The notes: generated by a model from the letters alone, not told the origin. Positions 1 to 9,119 are shown, numbered from the stretch's first letter. The stretch: DNA of 64,000 nt from Microbacterium binotii (GCF_021398715.1 NZ_CP090347.1:3100001-3164000); one strand, 5' to 3'. A program made the numbers and translations.

Positions 1-209
1 AGCGTCACGAGGTACTCGGGGCGGTTGTAGAGGAGGATGGCGACCGAATCCCCGGGCCGAAGCCCCGCCTGTGCGAGATGCCCCGACAGTGCACCGGCGT
101 CGCGCGCGAACCGCTCGTAGGTCATGGTGACCGTGGGCGTGACGACTGCGGGCCGGTCGCCGAACGCCCGTGCGATCTCCTGCCACACGTCGCTGTAGTG
201 GCCTCTCAT
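1..209 (-). CDS. AMP-dependent acyl-CoA synthetase/ligase, N-terminal fragment
   Basis: Only the first 69 codons are inside the window; the rest lies beyond the left edge. The reading frame starts at an ATG at 209. The visible protein has the segment TPTVTMTYERFARDAG followed by GLRPGDSVAILLYNRPEYL, which is the conserved N-terminal layout of the AMP-binding (ANL) superfamily: a beta-strand with T-Y-x-x-L/F, then G-D-x-V-A-I-x-x-x-N. Such enzymes activate a carboxylic acid to the CoA thioester through an acyl-AMP. It is followed on the same strand side by a MaoC hydratase (284-748), so a fatty or aromatic acyl-CoA pathway is likely; the substrate cannot be read from this fragment. Confidence 0.75.
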   Translation of the reverse strand, partial: MRGHYSDVWQEIARAFGDRPAVVTPTVTMTYERFARDAGALSGHLAQAGLRPGDSVAILLYNRPEYLVT

Positions 210-283
210 CCGAACCCCTTCGTCCGATGTGGCCCGCCAGGCGGCGGGCAGCCGAGCGCGGACGACGGCGTCCGCACGGCGCG

Positions 284-748
284 TCAGTGGTAGTAGCGCA
301 GCACCAGCTCCGCCACACATGCGGGCTTCGCCGCATCCTCGACCTCGAAGGTCACCGGCACCTCGATCTGCACCCCGCCGGCCACCTCGCTCGCGGTTCG
401 CACCTCTCCCGACACCCGGATGCGGCTGCCGACGGGTACCGGGGCGGGGAACCGCACGCGGTTGAGCCCGTAGTTGATGCCCATGCCCGCATCCTCGACC
501 TCGAAGACCTCTGCCATGAGCGGCACGACCAGGCTCAGTGTGAGCAGACCGTGGGCGATGCGCGTGCCGAACGGTGTCGCCGCGGCCACCTCGGCGTCGA
601 GGTGGATGGGGTTGTCGTCGCCGGTCACGCGCGCGAAGAGGTCGACCTCGTCCTGCGTGATCCGCCGCCAGGACGACGGTCCGAACGTCCGGCCGGCGGA
701 ACCGGCGAGATCGGCCATGGTGAGCGAGAGCCGGGTGGATTCGGCCAC
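284..748 (-). CDS. MaoC-like (R)-specific enoyl-CoA hydratase
   Basis: A 154-residue hot-dog fold protein. The hydratase motif is present as GDDNPIH followed about 15 residues later by RIAHGLLTLSL, the catalytic Asp/His pair and overhang motif of MaoC-type R-hydratases, which add water to trans-2-enoyl-CoA. A longer frame exists upstream, but the start chosen is GTG at 748, because a perfect ribosome site AAGGAGG lies at 754-760 with a 5-nt spacer. It is upstream of and codirectional with the acyl-CoA ligase fragment (74-bp gap), suggesting one operon. A 17-bp palindrome at 778-794 sits just upstream as a probable operator. Confidence 0.85.
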   Translation of the reverse strand: MAESTRLSLTMADLAGSAGRTFGPSSWRRITQDEVDLFARVTGDDNPIHLDAEVAAATPFGTRIAHGLLTLSLVVPLMAEVFEVEDAGMGINYGLNRVRFPAPVPVGSRIRVSGEVRTASEVAGGVQIEVPVTFEVEDAAKPACVAELVLRYYH

Positions 749-777
749 GGTGTCCTCCTTGCGCATCGTCGCGCGTA

Positions 778-794
778 TTTCAGGATGCCTGAAA
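778..794. promoter_or_regulatory. Operator-like palindrome upstream of the MaoC gene
   Basis: TTTCAGG and CCTGAAA form a perfect 7-bp inverted repeat around a 3-nt centre. It lies 30 bp before the GTG of the hydratase and about 80 bp before the divergent peptidase E gene, in the only intergenic space of this divergent pair. Its size suits a TetR or MarR dimer; which regulator binds is unknown, the MarR gene at 1575 being the nearest candidate. Confidence 0.45.
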
Positions 795-875
795 CCATAG
801 ACGGCGTGCGGAGATCCGTCAACACCGCAGCCGGCCGACGGCGGGTGTGTCCGCGGAGCCGGATAGCGTCGAAGC

Positions 876-1508
876 ATGAGGCTTCTGCTGCTGTCCTGGC
901 AATCCGGGGCTCTCGCCCCCTTCCTGGCCGACGCGAGCGGAGATCCGGATCGCCGGCTCACGATCGGCTACGTGACGGATGCGCAGGCCGGCATGGCCGG
1001 CGCCCCGTTCGTTGCGGCAGAGCGCGCGCGAGTCTCAGCCCTCGGACATGAGCTGCGGGACATCATCGTGCGCGATGCGCGGGCGGATCAGCTGGACGCG
1101 ACGCTCGGCGGTCTCGACGCGCTCTACGTCGCCGGTGGCAGCACCTTCGCCCTCCTCGAGGCTCTGAAGACGACGGGCAACGACGCCGTGATCGTCGACC
1201 ACGTGAGAGCAGGCCTCCCGTACATCGGGACGAGTGCCGGCTCGATCATCGCGGGCCCCGACATCGCGCCCGCGTCACTCATGGACGACCCGGCCGACGG
1301 TCCGCTGCTGCGCGACACGCGGGGCCTCGCGCTCATCGACACGACCATCGTTCCCCACGCCGACGGACTGCTCCCGCCGTACCCGCCTGAGCTGATCGAC
1401 CGCATCCTCCACACCTACGGCGTCGACCACCGCCTGCAACCGCTCCGCGACGACCAAGCGCTCCTCGTCGACGTCCGCGGCGCCCGGGTCATCGCGTCCG
1501 GCGAGTGA
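876..1508 (+). CDS. Peptidase E-like serine peptidase (family S51)
   Basis: A 210-residue protein with the S51 layout: ALYVAGGSTFALLEAL around residues 82-97, then the nucleophile elbow IGTSAGS with Ser120, and His161 in TTIVPHAD. These match the Ser120-containing site of alpha-aspartyl dipeptidase PepE, which removes N-terminal Asp from dipeptides. The Asp that completes the triad was not assigned with certainty. No ribosome site is visible; TAGCGT at 864-869 ends exactly 6 nt before the ATG, so a leaderless transcript is likely. Cytoplasmic, no signal peptide. It overlaps nothing and is followed by a MarR gene after 66 bp. Confidence 0.8.
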   Translation: MRLLLLSWQSGALAPFLADASGDPDRRLTIGYVTDAQAGMAGAPFVAAERARVSALGHELRDIIVRDARADQLDATLGGLDALYVAGGSTFALLEALKTTGNDAVIVDHVRAGLPYIGTSAGSIIAGPDIAPASLMDDPADGPLLRDTRGLALIDTTIVPHADGLLPPYPPELIDRILHTYGVDHRLQPLRDDQALLVDVRGARVIASGE

Positions 1509-1574
1509 GCCGGACGCGTGCTGCGAGATTCCCGTCGCGGGTGCGCTAACGTGATCGCCGCGGAGGAGGCCCGG

Positions 1575-2018
1575 ATGTCGGCACAGCGAGGCAGTCTCGT
1601 CTACGCGGTCAAGCAGCTCGAGCTCGCCCTACGCCCCCGGTTCCTCGCCGCGTGCGCAGCGGCAGGAATGACAGGGGCTCAGTACACGGCACTGACCGTG
1701 CTCCGTCGACGTCCCGGCATCAGCAGTTCCGAGCTCGCCCGCCGCTCCTTCGTTCGCGCGCAGACGATGGCCGGGATCATCGATCCGCTCGTCTCCGATG
1801 GTTTCGTGCGCCGTGAGAGCGATCCGGCACACGGCAGGCGCATCCTGCTGTATCTCACGGATGAGGGCGCCGCCGCGCTCGCATCCCTCGACCCGCAGAT
1901 CGCGGTCGTCGAGGAGCTCATGCTCGCCGAGTTCGACGACGCCGAGCGCGAGACGCTGGCCGAGCTTCTTCGGCGCGCCCGCCGATCGCTCGACGAACAG
2001 GGCCACCGCCCCGCGTGA
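1575..2018 (+). CDS. MarR family transcriptional regulator
   Basis: A 147-residue winged-helix protein. The HTH core reads GAQYTALTVLRRRPGISSSELARRSFVRAQTM and the wing includes RRILLYLTDEG, both typical of MarR dimers that bind short palindromes and are released by phenolic or other small ligands. A longer frame begins at 1518, but ATG 1575 is preferred because GGAGGAGG lies at 1562-1569 with 5-nt spacing and the protein then has the normal family length. The ligand is not predictable; neighbouring enzymes act on acyl-CoA and aromatic acids. Confidence 0.85.
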   Translation: MSAQRGSLVYAVKQLELALRPRFLAACAAAGMTGAQYTALTVLRRRPGISSSELARRSFVRAQTMAGIIDPLVSDGFVRRESDPAHGRRILLYLTDEGAAALASLDPQIAVVEELMLAEFDDAERETLAELLRRARRSLDEQGHRPA

Positions 2019-2026
2019 GTGCCCGC

Positions 2027-2058
2027 GCCCTCACGGCGCCCTCACGGCGCCCTCACGA
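2027..2058 (+). repeat. 11-bp tandem repeat, three units
   Basis: The unit GCCCTCACGGC occurs three times in a row, the last copy ending in a mismatch (GCCCTCACGA). It begins 8 bp after the MarR stop codon. No function is visible; slippage in a GC-rich spacer explains it. Confidence 0.6.
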
Positions 2059-2123
2059 CCCGGGCACCGCACGGGCTGCCGCTTGGCGAGCGCACCACGA
2101 CCGCTGCGACGCGGCGCGCTGGC

Positions 2124-2248
2124 GTGTCTCACTTGTTCACCTTTGCCGGGCGAATTGCGTGCTTATGTGAGACACGGTCGCGGCGGAGCGCGCTCCGTGT
2201 CCCAACCGTTCACGCGTTTCAGGCGATGTACGTGCACAAGTGAGACAC
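2124..2248. repeat. Paired 52-bp palindromic repeat element, locus 1
   Basis: Two copies of a 52-bp imperfect palindrome, 2124-2175 and 2197-2248, separated by 21 bp. Each copy starts with GTGTCTCA or GTGTCCCA and ends with the complement TGAGACAC; the second copy extends the right arm to CGTGCACAAGTGAGACAC. The same 52-bp length and the same 20-21 bp spacing recur at 2979-3102 and 22790-22914. The element fills most of the 332-bp gap 2019-2350 between the MarR and lipoprotein genes; no gene is seen there. Confidence 0.85.
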
Positions 2249-2350
2249 GGATGCGGCGCGATGCGCGTGCGCGCGGAGCATGAACGCAGAATGCGGCGCT
2301 CGCCTCATCCGTCTCGTCATGCGGCGCTGAGCCCACACTATGTTGGGGCT

Positions 2351-2932
2351 ATGCGGCTTCGCTCACTCTCGGCTCCCGTGGTGATCCTCTTGGCCTGTGT
2401 CGCGGTGACGGGGTGCGCGTCCGACGCGACCGCAGCGGACGAAGGCGCGGAACCGGCTCCCGTCGCGACGAGCGAGTCACCGGCGCCCTCCGCCGGAGAG
2501 GCGGCGGACCTGGCGCAAGCTCAAGCGTGGCTGGACGCGACAAGCCTTCCCTCGAGCGCCGTCCCGCTAGAGGGCACGCCTCCGCACTTCGACTCGTTCA
2601 CAAGCTGGCCGTGCGGCCCCTACGAAGAGCTGAGGGGCTACTGGCTGGTCCCGAACACCACGGTCGCGGCCGCCGGCACCTGGTTGCTCGACAACCCCCC
2701 GGCCGACCTCATCACCACACACTTCTGGCCTCTGGCCGAGGATGGCCCAGGATCCGATTCGGCGATCATCGGTTTCATCCCCGCCGAAGGCGCACAAGAG
2801 GGTGTCGTCTACACCCTCAAGAAGATGGATGCCGACGTGGCCGTGCGGGCGGAGGTGGCGGCTCAGACCGACACCGCCACCTGCCCGCCCCTCCCCGACG
2901 GCGGCATGTACGGCGCTCCGGGGCAGGGGTGA
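2351..2932 (+). CDS. Putative lipoprotein of unknown function
   Basis: A 193-residue secreted protein. The N-terminus has Arg residues, a hydrophobic stretch and the lipobox VTGC, predicting cleavage before Cys and lipid attachment. After a low-complexity Ala/Glu/Pro/Ser linker comes a globular part with Cys in SWPCGPYEELRGYW and TATCPPLPDGG, which may form a disulfide. No known family was recognised. A longer frame opens at 2240, but that would put the signal peptide internally; ATG 2351 is preceded by TATGTT plus exactly 6 nt, a leaderless start. Its TGA stop lies inside a TGAGACAC arm, and the gene is bracketed by two paired-palindrome loci. Confidence 0.7.
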   Translation: MRLRSLSAPVVILLACVAVTGCASDATAADEGAEPAPVATSESPAPSAGEAADLAQAQAWLDATSLPSSAVPLEGTPPHFDSFTSWPCGPYEELRGYWLVPNTTVAAAGTWLLDNPPADLITTHFWPLAEDGPGSDSAIIGFIPAEGAQEGVVYTLKKMDADVAVRAEVAAQTDTATCPPLPDGGMYGAPGQG

Positions 2933-2978
2933 GACACGGGGCCGCCGCTGGCAGAGGTACCCAGCGCAGTGCCCCTCC

Positions 2979-3102
2979 GTGTCTCACTTTTGCAGGTCAA
3001 CGAGGCGCTCCGCGTGCGCGATTGAGACACGGGAAGGATGCCGGGTCCTGATGTCTCGATTGTTCACGCCTATCGGCTGATTCACGTGCACGAGTGGGAC
3101 AC
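2979..3102. repeat. Paired 52-bp palindromic repeat element, locus 2
   Basis: Copies at 2979-3030 and 3051-3102 with a 20-bp spacer. The first has arms GTGTCTCACTT and GATTGAGACAC; the second ATGTCTCGATTGTTCACG and CGTGCACGAGTGGGACAC. A stray right arm TGAGACAC lies at 2930-2937. The locus sits between the convergent lipoprotein gene and the first O-demethylase gene; the rest of the 2933-3208 gap holds a 14-bp palindrome at 3126-3139 and no gene. Confidence 0.85.
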
Positions 3103-3208
3103 GGATGCAGGGGGATGCGGGAAGGCCCGCTCGAGCGGGAGGAGACCACCGCGACCTGCCGCCCTGACCGAGAGGACCTGCACGGCACACCCGGACGTCC
3201 GTGCCCCC

Positions 3209-4567
3209 TCACCCCGCTCGGTAATTCTCCCGGGCGAAGCGGGAGTAGGGCGCGGGGGCGACGGTTGCGCGGATCTCGACCTGCCGATGCCGCTCGACGG
3301 CGGGCTTGACGGAGTTGGGCTCCTCACCCCACGTCAACACCACCTCGGTCCCGGGCTCCGCGTGCGAGGCGGCGATGCTCGCGAGCGACACGAAGGCCTG
3401 CTCGTTCGTGATGTAGCCGCAGTCGTGTGAGATGCCCACATCCACGCCGTCGGCACGCACGCGATCGACCTGATACAGGCCGTACCGCGCCTTCGGGAAG
3501 TCGATGTACTTGGCCGGCAGTCCGTCTTCTACGAGGGAGCGCTGCGCGGCCGCGAGGTCGTCGGCGTTCCAGACCAGCGTCACCTTCACCCGCTGCTCGG
3601 CGGCGGCGTGCGCTTCGAGCGCCGCACGGCCGATGAAGTCGTGGTCGAACGCGACGCTGCGCCCGTACCCAAGGTCGTACGGCGTCAGGTAGTAGTCCTC
3701 GATGCGGTCGGACGCGAAGCTCCCGGCGAGGGAGCCGAGGCGTGCGGCGGGCAGCCACGCGAGGTAGTCCTCCATCTGCGCGCCCGAGAAGATGGCGGGC
3801 AGCGGCGAGGGGACCCAGGCCGACTCGAGGTTCGCGGACGAGTACGCCTTCGCCCCCACGAGCACCAGGTCGAACTCCTGCCCCGCCGCGATGATCGCCT
3901 CGCGGATGCGGGCGCCCTCCGCCCACGGCCCGAACAGCTCGAAGCCGGGCTGGCCGGCCATCCCGTGGCGCAGCGAGCGCACCGTGACACCGGCGATCTC
4001 GAACGTGGCCATTCCGAAGAACTTCGTGGGCGGCACGGGAGCTCCGGTCAGCTTCTCCATGAGGGCGAGAGCGTGCGGGCCCTGCAGCTCGTAGCGGTAG
4101 AACACGGGGTCGACACCGGGCTCGCGCATCAGCGTGTTCGCGTCGCGCTCGAAGGTGACGTCGTAGTCGCTTGTCTCGCCGATGAACTGCACCCAGTCCA
4201 GCACCATGTACCAGCCCACGAGATCGAACACCTGCTCATCGAGGTGGAACAGGATCGCGTCGCCGATGAGATATCCCTCGTGATTGACCGCGATGAACTG
4301 CTTCGCCGCATCCACCGGGAACCGGGCGAACGAGTTCACGCCGGTGTCGCTCAGCAGCCGCAGCGCATCGGGACCGGAGATGAACAGGTCGGTCATGTGG
4401 TGCGACTGGTCCAGCAGCGCCACGCTCTCACGCCACGATCGCTGCTCGCTGCGCCAGTTGCTGAACTCCGGTGTCACCGGGAAGATCGTCGGCTTGCTCT
4501 GTGCGTTGCGCAGCAGGTCGACCGGGTTCCCCACCTGGGCGATGGCGTCGAAAGCGGATGCGGACAT
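3209..4567 (-). CDS. LigM/DesA-type THF-dependent aryl O-demethylase (divergent paralogue)
   Basis: A 452-residue aminomethyltransferase-fold (GcvT-like) protein, collinear with the LigM-like protein at 6750-8153: TPEFSNWRSEQRSWRE near residue 32, DQSHHMTDLFISGPDAL, RSLRHGMAGQPGFELFGPW, ESAWVPSPLPAIFSG and [14 protein letters not shown]. These enzymes move a methoxyl methyl from vanillate, 3-O-methylgallate or syringate to tetrahydrofolate. It lacks Tyr at residue 29, where the paralogue has Tyr29; here it is Phe in TIFPVTPEF. Syringate is a reasonable guess as substrate but is not shown. Start ATG 4567 has GAGGGAG upstream. It is divergent from a LysR gene whose probable binding box lies at 4640-4658. 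Confidence 0.85.
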   Translation of the reverse strand: MSASAFDAIAQVGNPVDLLRNAQSKPTIFPVTPEFSNWRSEQRSWRESVALLDQSHHMTDLFISGPDALRLLSDTGVNSFARFPVDAAKQFIAVNHEGYLIGDAILFHLDEQVFDLVGWYMVLDWVQFIGETSDYDVTFERDANTLMREPGVDPVFYRYELQGPHALALMEKLTGAPVPPTKFFGMATFEIAGVTVRSLRHGMAGQPGFELFGPWAEGARIREAIIAAGQEFDLVLVGAKAYSSANLESAWVPSPLPAIFSGAQMEDYLAWLPAARLGSLAGSFASDRIEDYYLTPYDLGYGRSVAFDHDFIGRAALEAHAAAEQRVKVTLVWNADDLAAAQRSLVEDGLPAKYIDFPKARYGLYQVDRVRADGVDVGISHDCGYITNEQAFVSLASIAASHAEPGTEVVLTWGEEPNSVKPAVERHRQVEIRATVAPAPYSRFARENYRAG

Positions 4568-4639
4568 GTGAACTCCCTCGTTCGGACGGGCGACCGTGCC
4601 CGCATCCACAGGTTAAGAACCCGACGGCATCGACAGGAC

Positions 4640-4658
4640 GTATCCCGATTACCGATAC
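4640..4658. promoter_or_regulatory. LysR-type T-N11-A binding box
   Basis: GTATC-N9-GATAC is an interrupted palindrome containing the LysR consensus T-N11-A. It lies between the divergent LysR gene and the O-demethylase gene, about 45 bp upstream of the transcription start expected from a TAACCT box (4610-4615, minus strand). This is the usual place for the recognition site of a LysR activator that also represses itself. Confidence 0.6.
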
Positions 4659-4696
4659 TTATGCGGAGGCAACGATGCCTCAGTCGGGAGCAGTCG

Positions 4697-5632
4697 TTGG
4701 ATCTCAACCTCATCCGCGTGTTCGTGGCGATCGCCGAGACGCGGAGTCTCACGAGCGCCGCGCGGCGCCTCTACGTCACCCAGCCGGCGGTGAGTCAGGC
4801 CCTCGGGCGCCTGCGGCGCGAGCTGGACGACCCGCTGTTCCGACGGGTCGGCCGCGTGATGGAACCGACTCCGCTGGCCGACAGCGTCTACCCGGGGTTC
4901 CGCGATGCCCTCGCCGCCGTCGATCGCACGCTCGACGGCGTGCACCGGTTCGCTCCCGCCGACTCCGAACGCACCTTCCGCATCGCGCTGTCCGAGCTCG
5001 GCGAGATCGGGTGGCTCCCCGCGATCGTCCGCGCGGTGCGCGCCGCGGCGCCCCGGATGCGGATCGACGTCGTGCCGATGGATGTGTCGGCCCTCCCCGA
5101 CTGGCTGGGCCGCGGCGTCGTCGATCTCGCGGTCACGCCCTCGCACGTGCCGGGCCCGTTCGGGCGGACGGTTCTGAAGTCGCAGGGCTACGGCGTCGCG
5201 ATGTCGGCCGCGCATCCGCTCGCCGATGAGCCGTTGACGCTCGATGCGTATGCCGCGGCCTCGCACGTCGCAGTCGCCAGCGACTCCGGGGCACCCGCCC
5301 TCGAGCGCGCACGCCGCGCGCACGGGATCGAGACCGACGCGCGCATCGCCGTGAACCACCTGGCGTCACTTCCGCCGCTTCTCGCGCGCAGCGGCGATCT
5401 CATCGCGACGCTGCCGGACACGATCGCGCTCGGGTGGACGCAGACGTGGCCACTCGTGGTGCGCCCGTTGCCGTTCGAGATGCCGCCCGTGGAGATCGCG
5501 CTCTACCGACGGTCGAGCTCCCAGCATCCTGCCGCGCTGGACTGGCTCTTCGAAACCGTCGCCCGCGCGATCCGCGGCTCCTCCGGTCGGTTCGAGGCCA
5601 TCCACGGCGAGGCGGCAGGAGCTCACGGATAG
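4697..5632 (+). CDS. LysR family transcriptional regulator
   Basis: A 311-residue LysR protein: N-terminal winged HTH (LNLIRVFVAIAETRSLTSAARRLYVTQPAVSQALGRLRR) and a C-terminal effector-binding domain. The start chosen is TTG 4697, giving the classic family N-terminus (M)DLNLIRVF with GGGAG 6 nt upstream; an ATG at 4661 is in frame but abuts the palindromic box and has no ribosome site. It is divergent from the first O-demethylase gene and is likely its aromatic-acid-responsive activator, perhaps also for the operon at 8364. The last 10 bases overlap the 3' end of the convergent next gene. Confidence 0.85.
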   Translation: MDLNLIRVFVAIAETRSLTSAARRLYVTQPAVSQALGRLRRELDDPLFRRVGRVMEPTPLADSVYPGFRDALAAVDRTLDGVHRFAPADSERTFRIALSELGEIGWLPAIVRAVRAAAPRMRIDVVPMDVSALPDWLGRGVVDLAVTPSHVPGPFGRTVLKSQGYGVAMSAAHPLADEPLTLDAYAAASHVAVASDSGAPALERARRAHGIETDARIAVNHLASLPPLLARSGDLIATLPDTIALGWTQTWPLVVRPLPFEMPPVEIALYRRSSSQHPAALDWLFETVARAIRGSSGRFEAIHGEAAGAHG

Positions 5633-6627
5633 GAGATGCTCAGCGAGTCCCCGTCGATCGAGTACGGCCCGCTGAGACCGAGAGGTACTCTCTCAACCAC
5701 GGGCGCAGACGCACCCTCGGGCGCGTACGTGGCGGTCGCCTCGCCGCCCTCCGCGAAGAAGTACCCGGCGTCAGCGTCGATCTCGGCCTCCGGGTACTTC
5801 TCGATCGTCCACACGACCGGCACGTCGCGCGCGTTGAGCCCGGCCGAAAGAGGGCAGCCCTCCGGCCGCCAAGTGTTCTGCGTCGTGCACGCGTCGAGAA
5901 GCAACGTGATCTGCCGATCGAGTTCCTGCGTGAAGTGCTCGTTCGGCTCGAGGGCGACGGTCTGTGACCCATCCAAGAGTGTCGGAGAGACCAGAGTGTC
6001 CGTATCAGTCTGGAAGAAGGTCGACTCCGCGGCCTCGATTGGATACACCGCAGGAAACAGCGGGAGCGGAATGTACGACTCGCCGGCCACCGTCGGCAGC
6101 TCCACACCGCTGACCCGGTACGCCGGGCTCGATGAGGTGACGATGATCGTGTTCGTAGCCGGGACCGTGACCATCCAGCGATCCGGACTCAGCCACGCTC
6201 CCTCCTCACGCTCCAGAGTCACTCCGGCGGAGTAGTGCTCCCCGCCCAGCGTGTAACGCACCTCGAAGTCGGCATAGGTACTGCCCACATACCCGTCGCG
6301 GACCTCGACATCGTTGATGCGCTCGACGGCGCTGCCGAGCACCGCGTCGGTCAACAGAAGCGGATCAGGCTGCCCCCTGGACTCCGGCGGCGTGGGCGCC
6401 TGGAGCTCCACGGCAGCGGACGCTTCGCCGGCGGCGATGTGGGCGAAGTACTGCTCGGCCGTCTCACGCGCCGACGGGGTTCCGCCGGCAGCAAGCATGA
6501 TCGGAGCAGAGATCACGGCGGTCAGCACGACACCCAGGAAGGCGCCAGCCAGCATCCACAGCAGCACTTTCGAGGGGCCGGGACTCGACGCCGCCAGCGG
6601 CGGATGCGGCGCGTTCTGACCCGTCAT
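5623..6627 (-). CDS. Membrane-anchored protein of unknown function
   Basis: About 334 residues. After a Pro-rich cytoplasmic start, one transmembrane helix (LLWMLAGAFLGVVLTAVISA, about residues 22-41) anchors a large extracytoplasmic domain. The first part after the helix (SARETAEQYFAHIAAGEASAAVE) looks like the start of a DUF4878/NTF2-like fold, followed by beta-rich sequence and one Cys pair (LLDACTTQ, PEGCPLS). No enzyme motif seen. ATG 6627 was chosen (GGGGGAG just upstream); ATG 6642 is an alternative. It ends inside the LysR gene by 10 bp. Function unknown; a link to the flanking O-demethylases is not evident. Confidence 0.65.
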   Translation of the reverse strand: MTGQNAPHPPLAASSPGPSKVLLWMLAGAFLGVVLTAVISAPIMLAAGGTPSARETAEQYFAHIAAGEASAAVELQAPTPPESRGQPDPLLLTDAVLGSAVERINDVEVRDGYVGSTYADFEVRYTLGGEHYSAGVTLEREEGAWLSPDRWMVTVPATNTIIVTSSSPAYRVSGVELPTVAGESYIPLPLFPAVYPIEAAESTFFQTDTDTLVSPTLLDGSQTVALEPNEHFTQELDRQITLLLDACTTQNTWRPEGCPLSAGLNARDVPVVWTIEKYPEAEIDADAGYFFAEGGEATATYAPEGASAPVVERVPLGLSGPYSIDGDSLSISYP

Positions 6628-6642
6628 GACTCCCCCTGACAT

Positions 6643-6684
6643 GCGTGACGCCCCCAAGTCTAGAGAGATGTGGGGGCGTCACGC
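6643..6684. terminator. Hairpin terminator downstream of the LigM-like gene
   Basis: A perfect 14-bp inverted repeat (GCGTGACGCCCCCA at 6643-6656, complement at 6671-6684) with a 14-nt loop. It lies 65 bp past the stop codon of the minus-strand O-demethylase gene and runs into the 5' end of the next gene. There is no T-run, as often in high-GC actinobacteria. Confidence 0.6.
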
Positions 6685-6749
6685 CGGCGCCGAGGCGCCT
6701 GGGTTTCCGGAGCGACCCGCGCGACCCCTTCGTCGCGCGGGGCGCTCGC

Positions 6750-8256
<1,507 letters not shown>

Positions 8257-8363
8257 CATTTCGCAGCCCGTGTGATTCGCTGAGCCCACGAATCGGCACC
8301 GGCGTCGACTCCGCACGCCTGCCGCCACGCGTCGGCTCGATGCCGCCGAACCAAGGAGCGGAT

Positions 8364-9119
8364 ATGCCTGCAGCCACCCCGGCGCTACTCGTGGTCAGCG
8401 CCCACGCGGGCGACTTCGTCTGGCGGGCCGGCGGCGCGATCGCCGCCGCCACCCTGCGTGGCGAGCGCGCCACGGTCGTCTGCCTGAGCTACGGCGAGCG
8501 CGGCGAGTCCGCGAGTCAATGGCTGGCGGGGAAGTCGCTGGCGGAGATCAAGGAGATCCGCCGGTCAGAGGCGGAGGCGGCCGCATCCGCGCTCGGCGCC
8601 GACATCGAGTTCCTCGATCTGGGCGACTATCCGCTGCGCGAATCCCCCGAGGCCGTCGCGCGGCTGGTCGATGTCTACCGCCGGGTGCAGCCGACCGTCG
8701 TGCTGACACATCCGCTGCACGACCCGTACAACGGCGACCACCCGGCCGCCGCGCGCATGGCGCTGGAGGCGCGGGTTCTGGCCCAGGCGATCGGCGTCGC
8801 GAACTCGGACGGCTCGTTCCCGACGAAGGAGACCATCATCGGCGCCCCGCCGGTGTTCTTCTTCGAGCCCCATCAGCCCGAGCAGTGCGGCTTCGTCCCG
8901 GATGTCCTGCTGGACATCACCGCGGCGTTCGACAAGAAGCGCGCCGCGATGGAGTGCCTGCCCGCGCAGAAGCACATGTGGTCCTACTACAGCGATCTGG
9001 CCGTGCGCCGCGGCGTGCAGGTCAAGCGCAACGCGGGCCCGAACCTGGGTCTCGCCCACGACACGATGGGCGAGGCGTACATGCGCTACTTCCCGCAGGT
9101 CACGGGAGTGCTCGAGTGA
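8364..9119 (+). CDS. galB: GalB-like 4-oxalomesaconate hydratase (PIG-L/LmbE family)
   Basis: A 251-residue PIG-L/LmbE-fold protein. In place of the deacetylase signature AHPDDE it has SAHAGDFVWRAGG, the variant remembered for GalB of Pseudomonas putida, a metal-dependent hydratase of the gallate pathway; the second metal region is THPLHDPYNGDHPAA. GalB hydrates 4-oxalomesaconate to 4-carboxy-4-hydroxy-2-oxoadipate. Start ATG 8364 follows AAGGAG (8353-8358). First gene of a tight operon: the next gene begins at GTGA overlapping its stop, followed by a GalD tautomerase and a dioxygenase, which fixes the functional call far better than sequence alone. Confidence 0.85.
   Translation: MPAATPALLVVSAHAGDFVWRAGGAIAAATLRGERATVVCLSYGERGESASQWLAGKSLAEIKEIRRSEAEAAASALGADIEFLDLGDYPLRESPEAVARLVDVYRRVQPTVVLTHPLHDPYNGDHPAAARMALEARVLAQAIGVANSDGSFPTKETIIGAPPVFFFEPHQPEQCGFVPDVLLDITAAFDKKRAAMECLPAQKHMWSYYSDLAVRRGVQVKRNAGPNLGLAHDTMGEAYMRYFPQVTGVLE

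Noticed and set aside
2124..3102. CRISPR array
   Set aside because: Repeat units are palindromic, only two per locus and diverged from each other; no cas genes and no uniform unique spacers.
3608..5632. A 674-codon frame that contains the LysR protein at its end
   Set aside because: The first 350 codons are antisense to the O-demethylase gene and carry no family sequence; only the LysR part from 4697 is real.
8364..9119. Sugar or mycothiol deacetylase of the LmbE family
   Set aside because: The deacetylase AHPDDE signature is changed to SAHAGDF and the operon context is aromatic catabolism.
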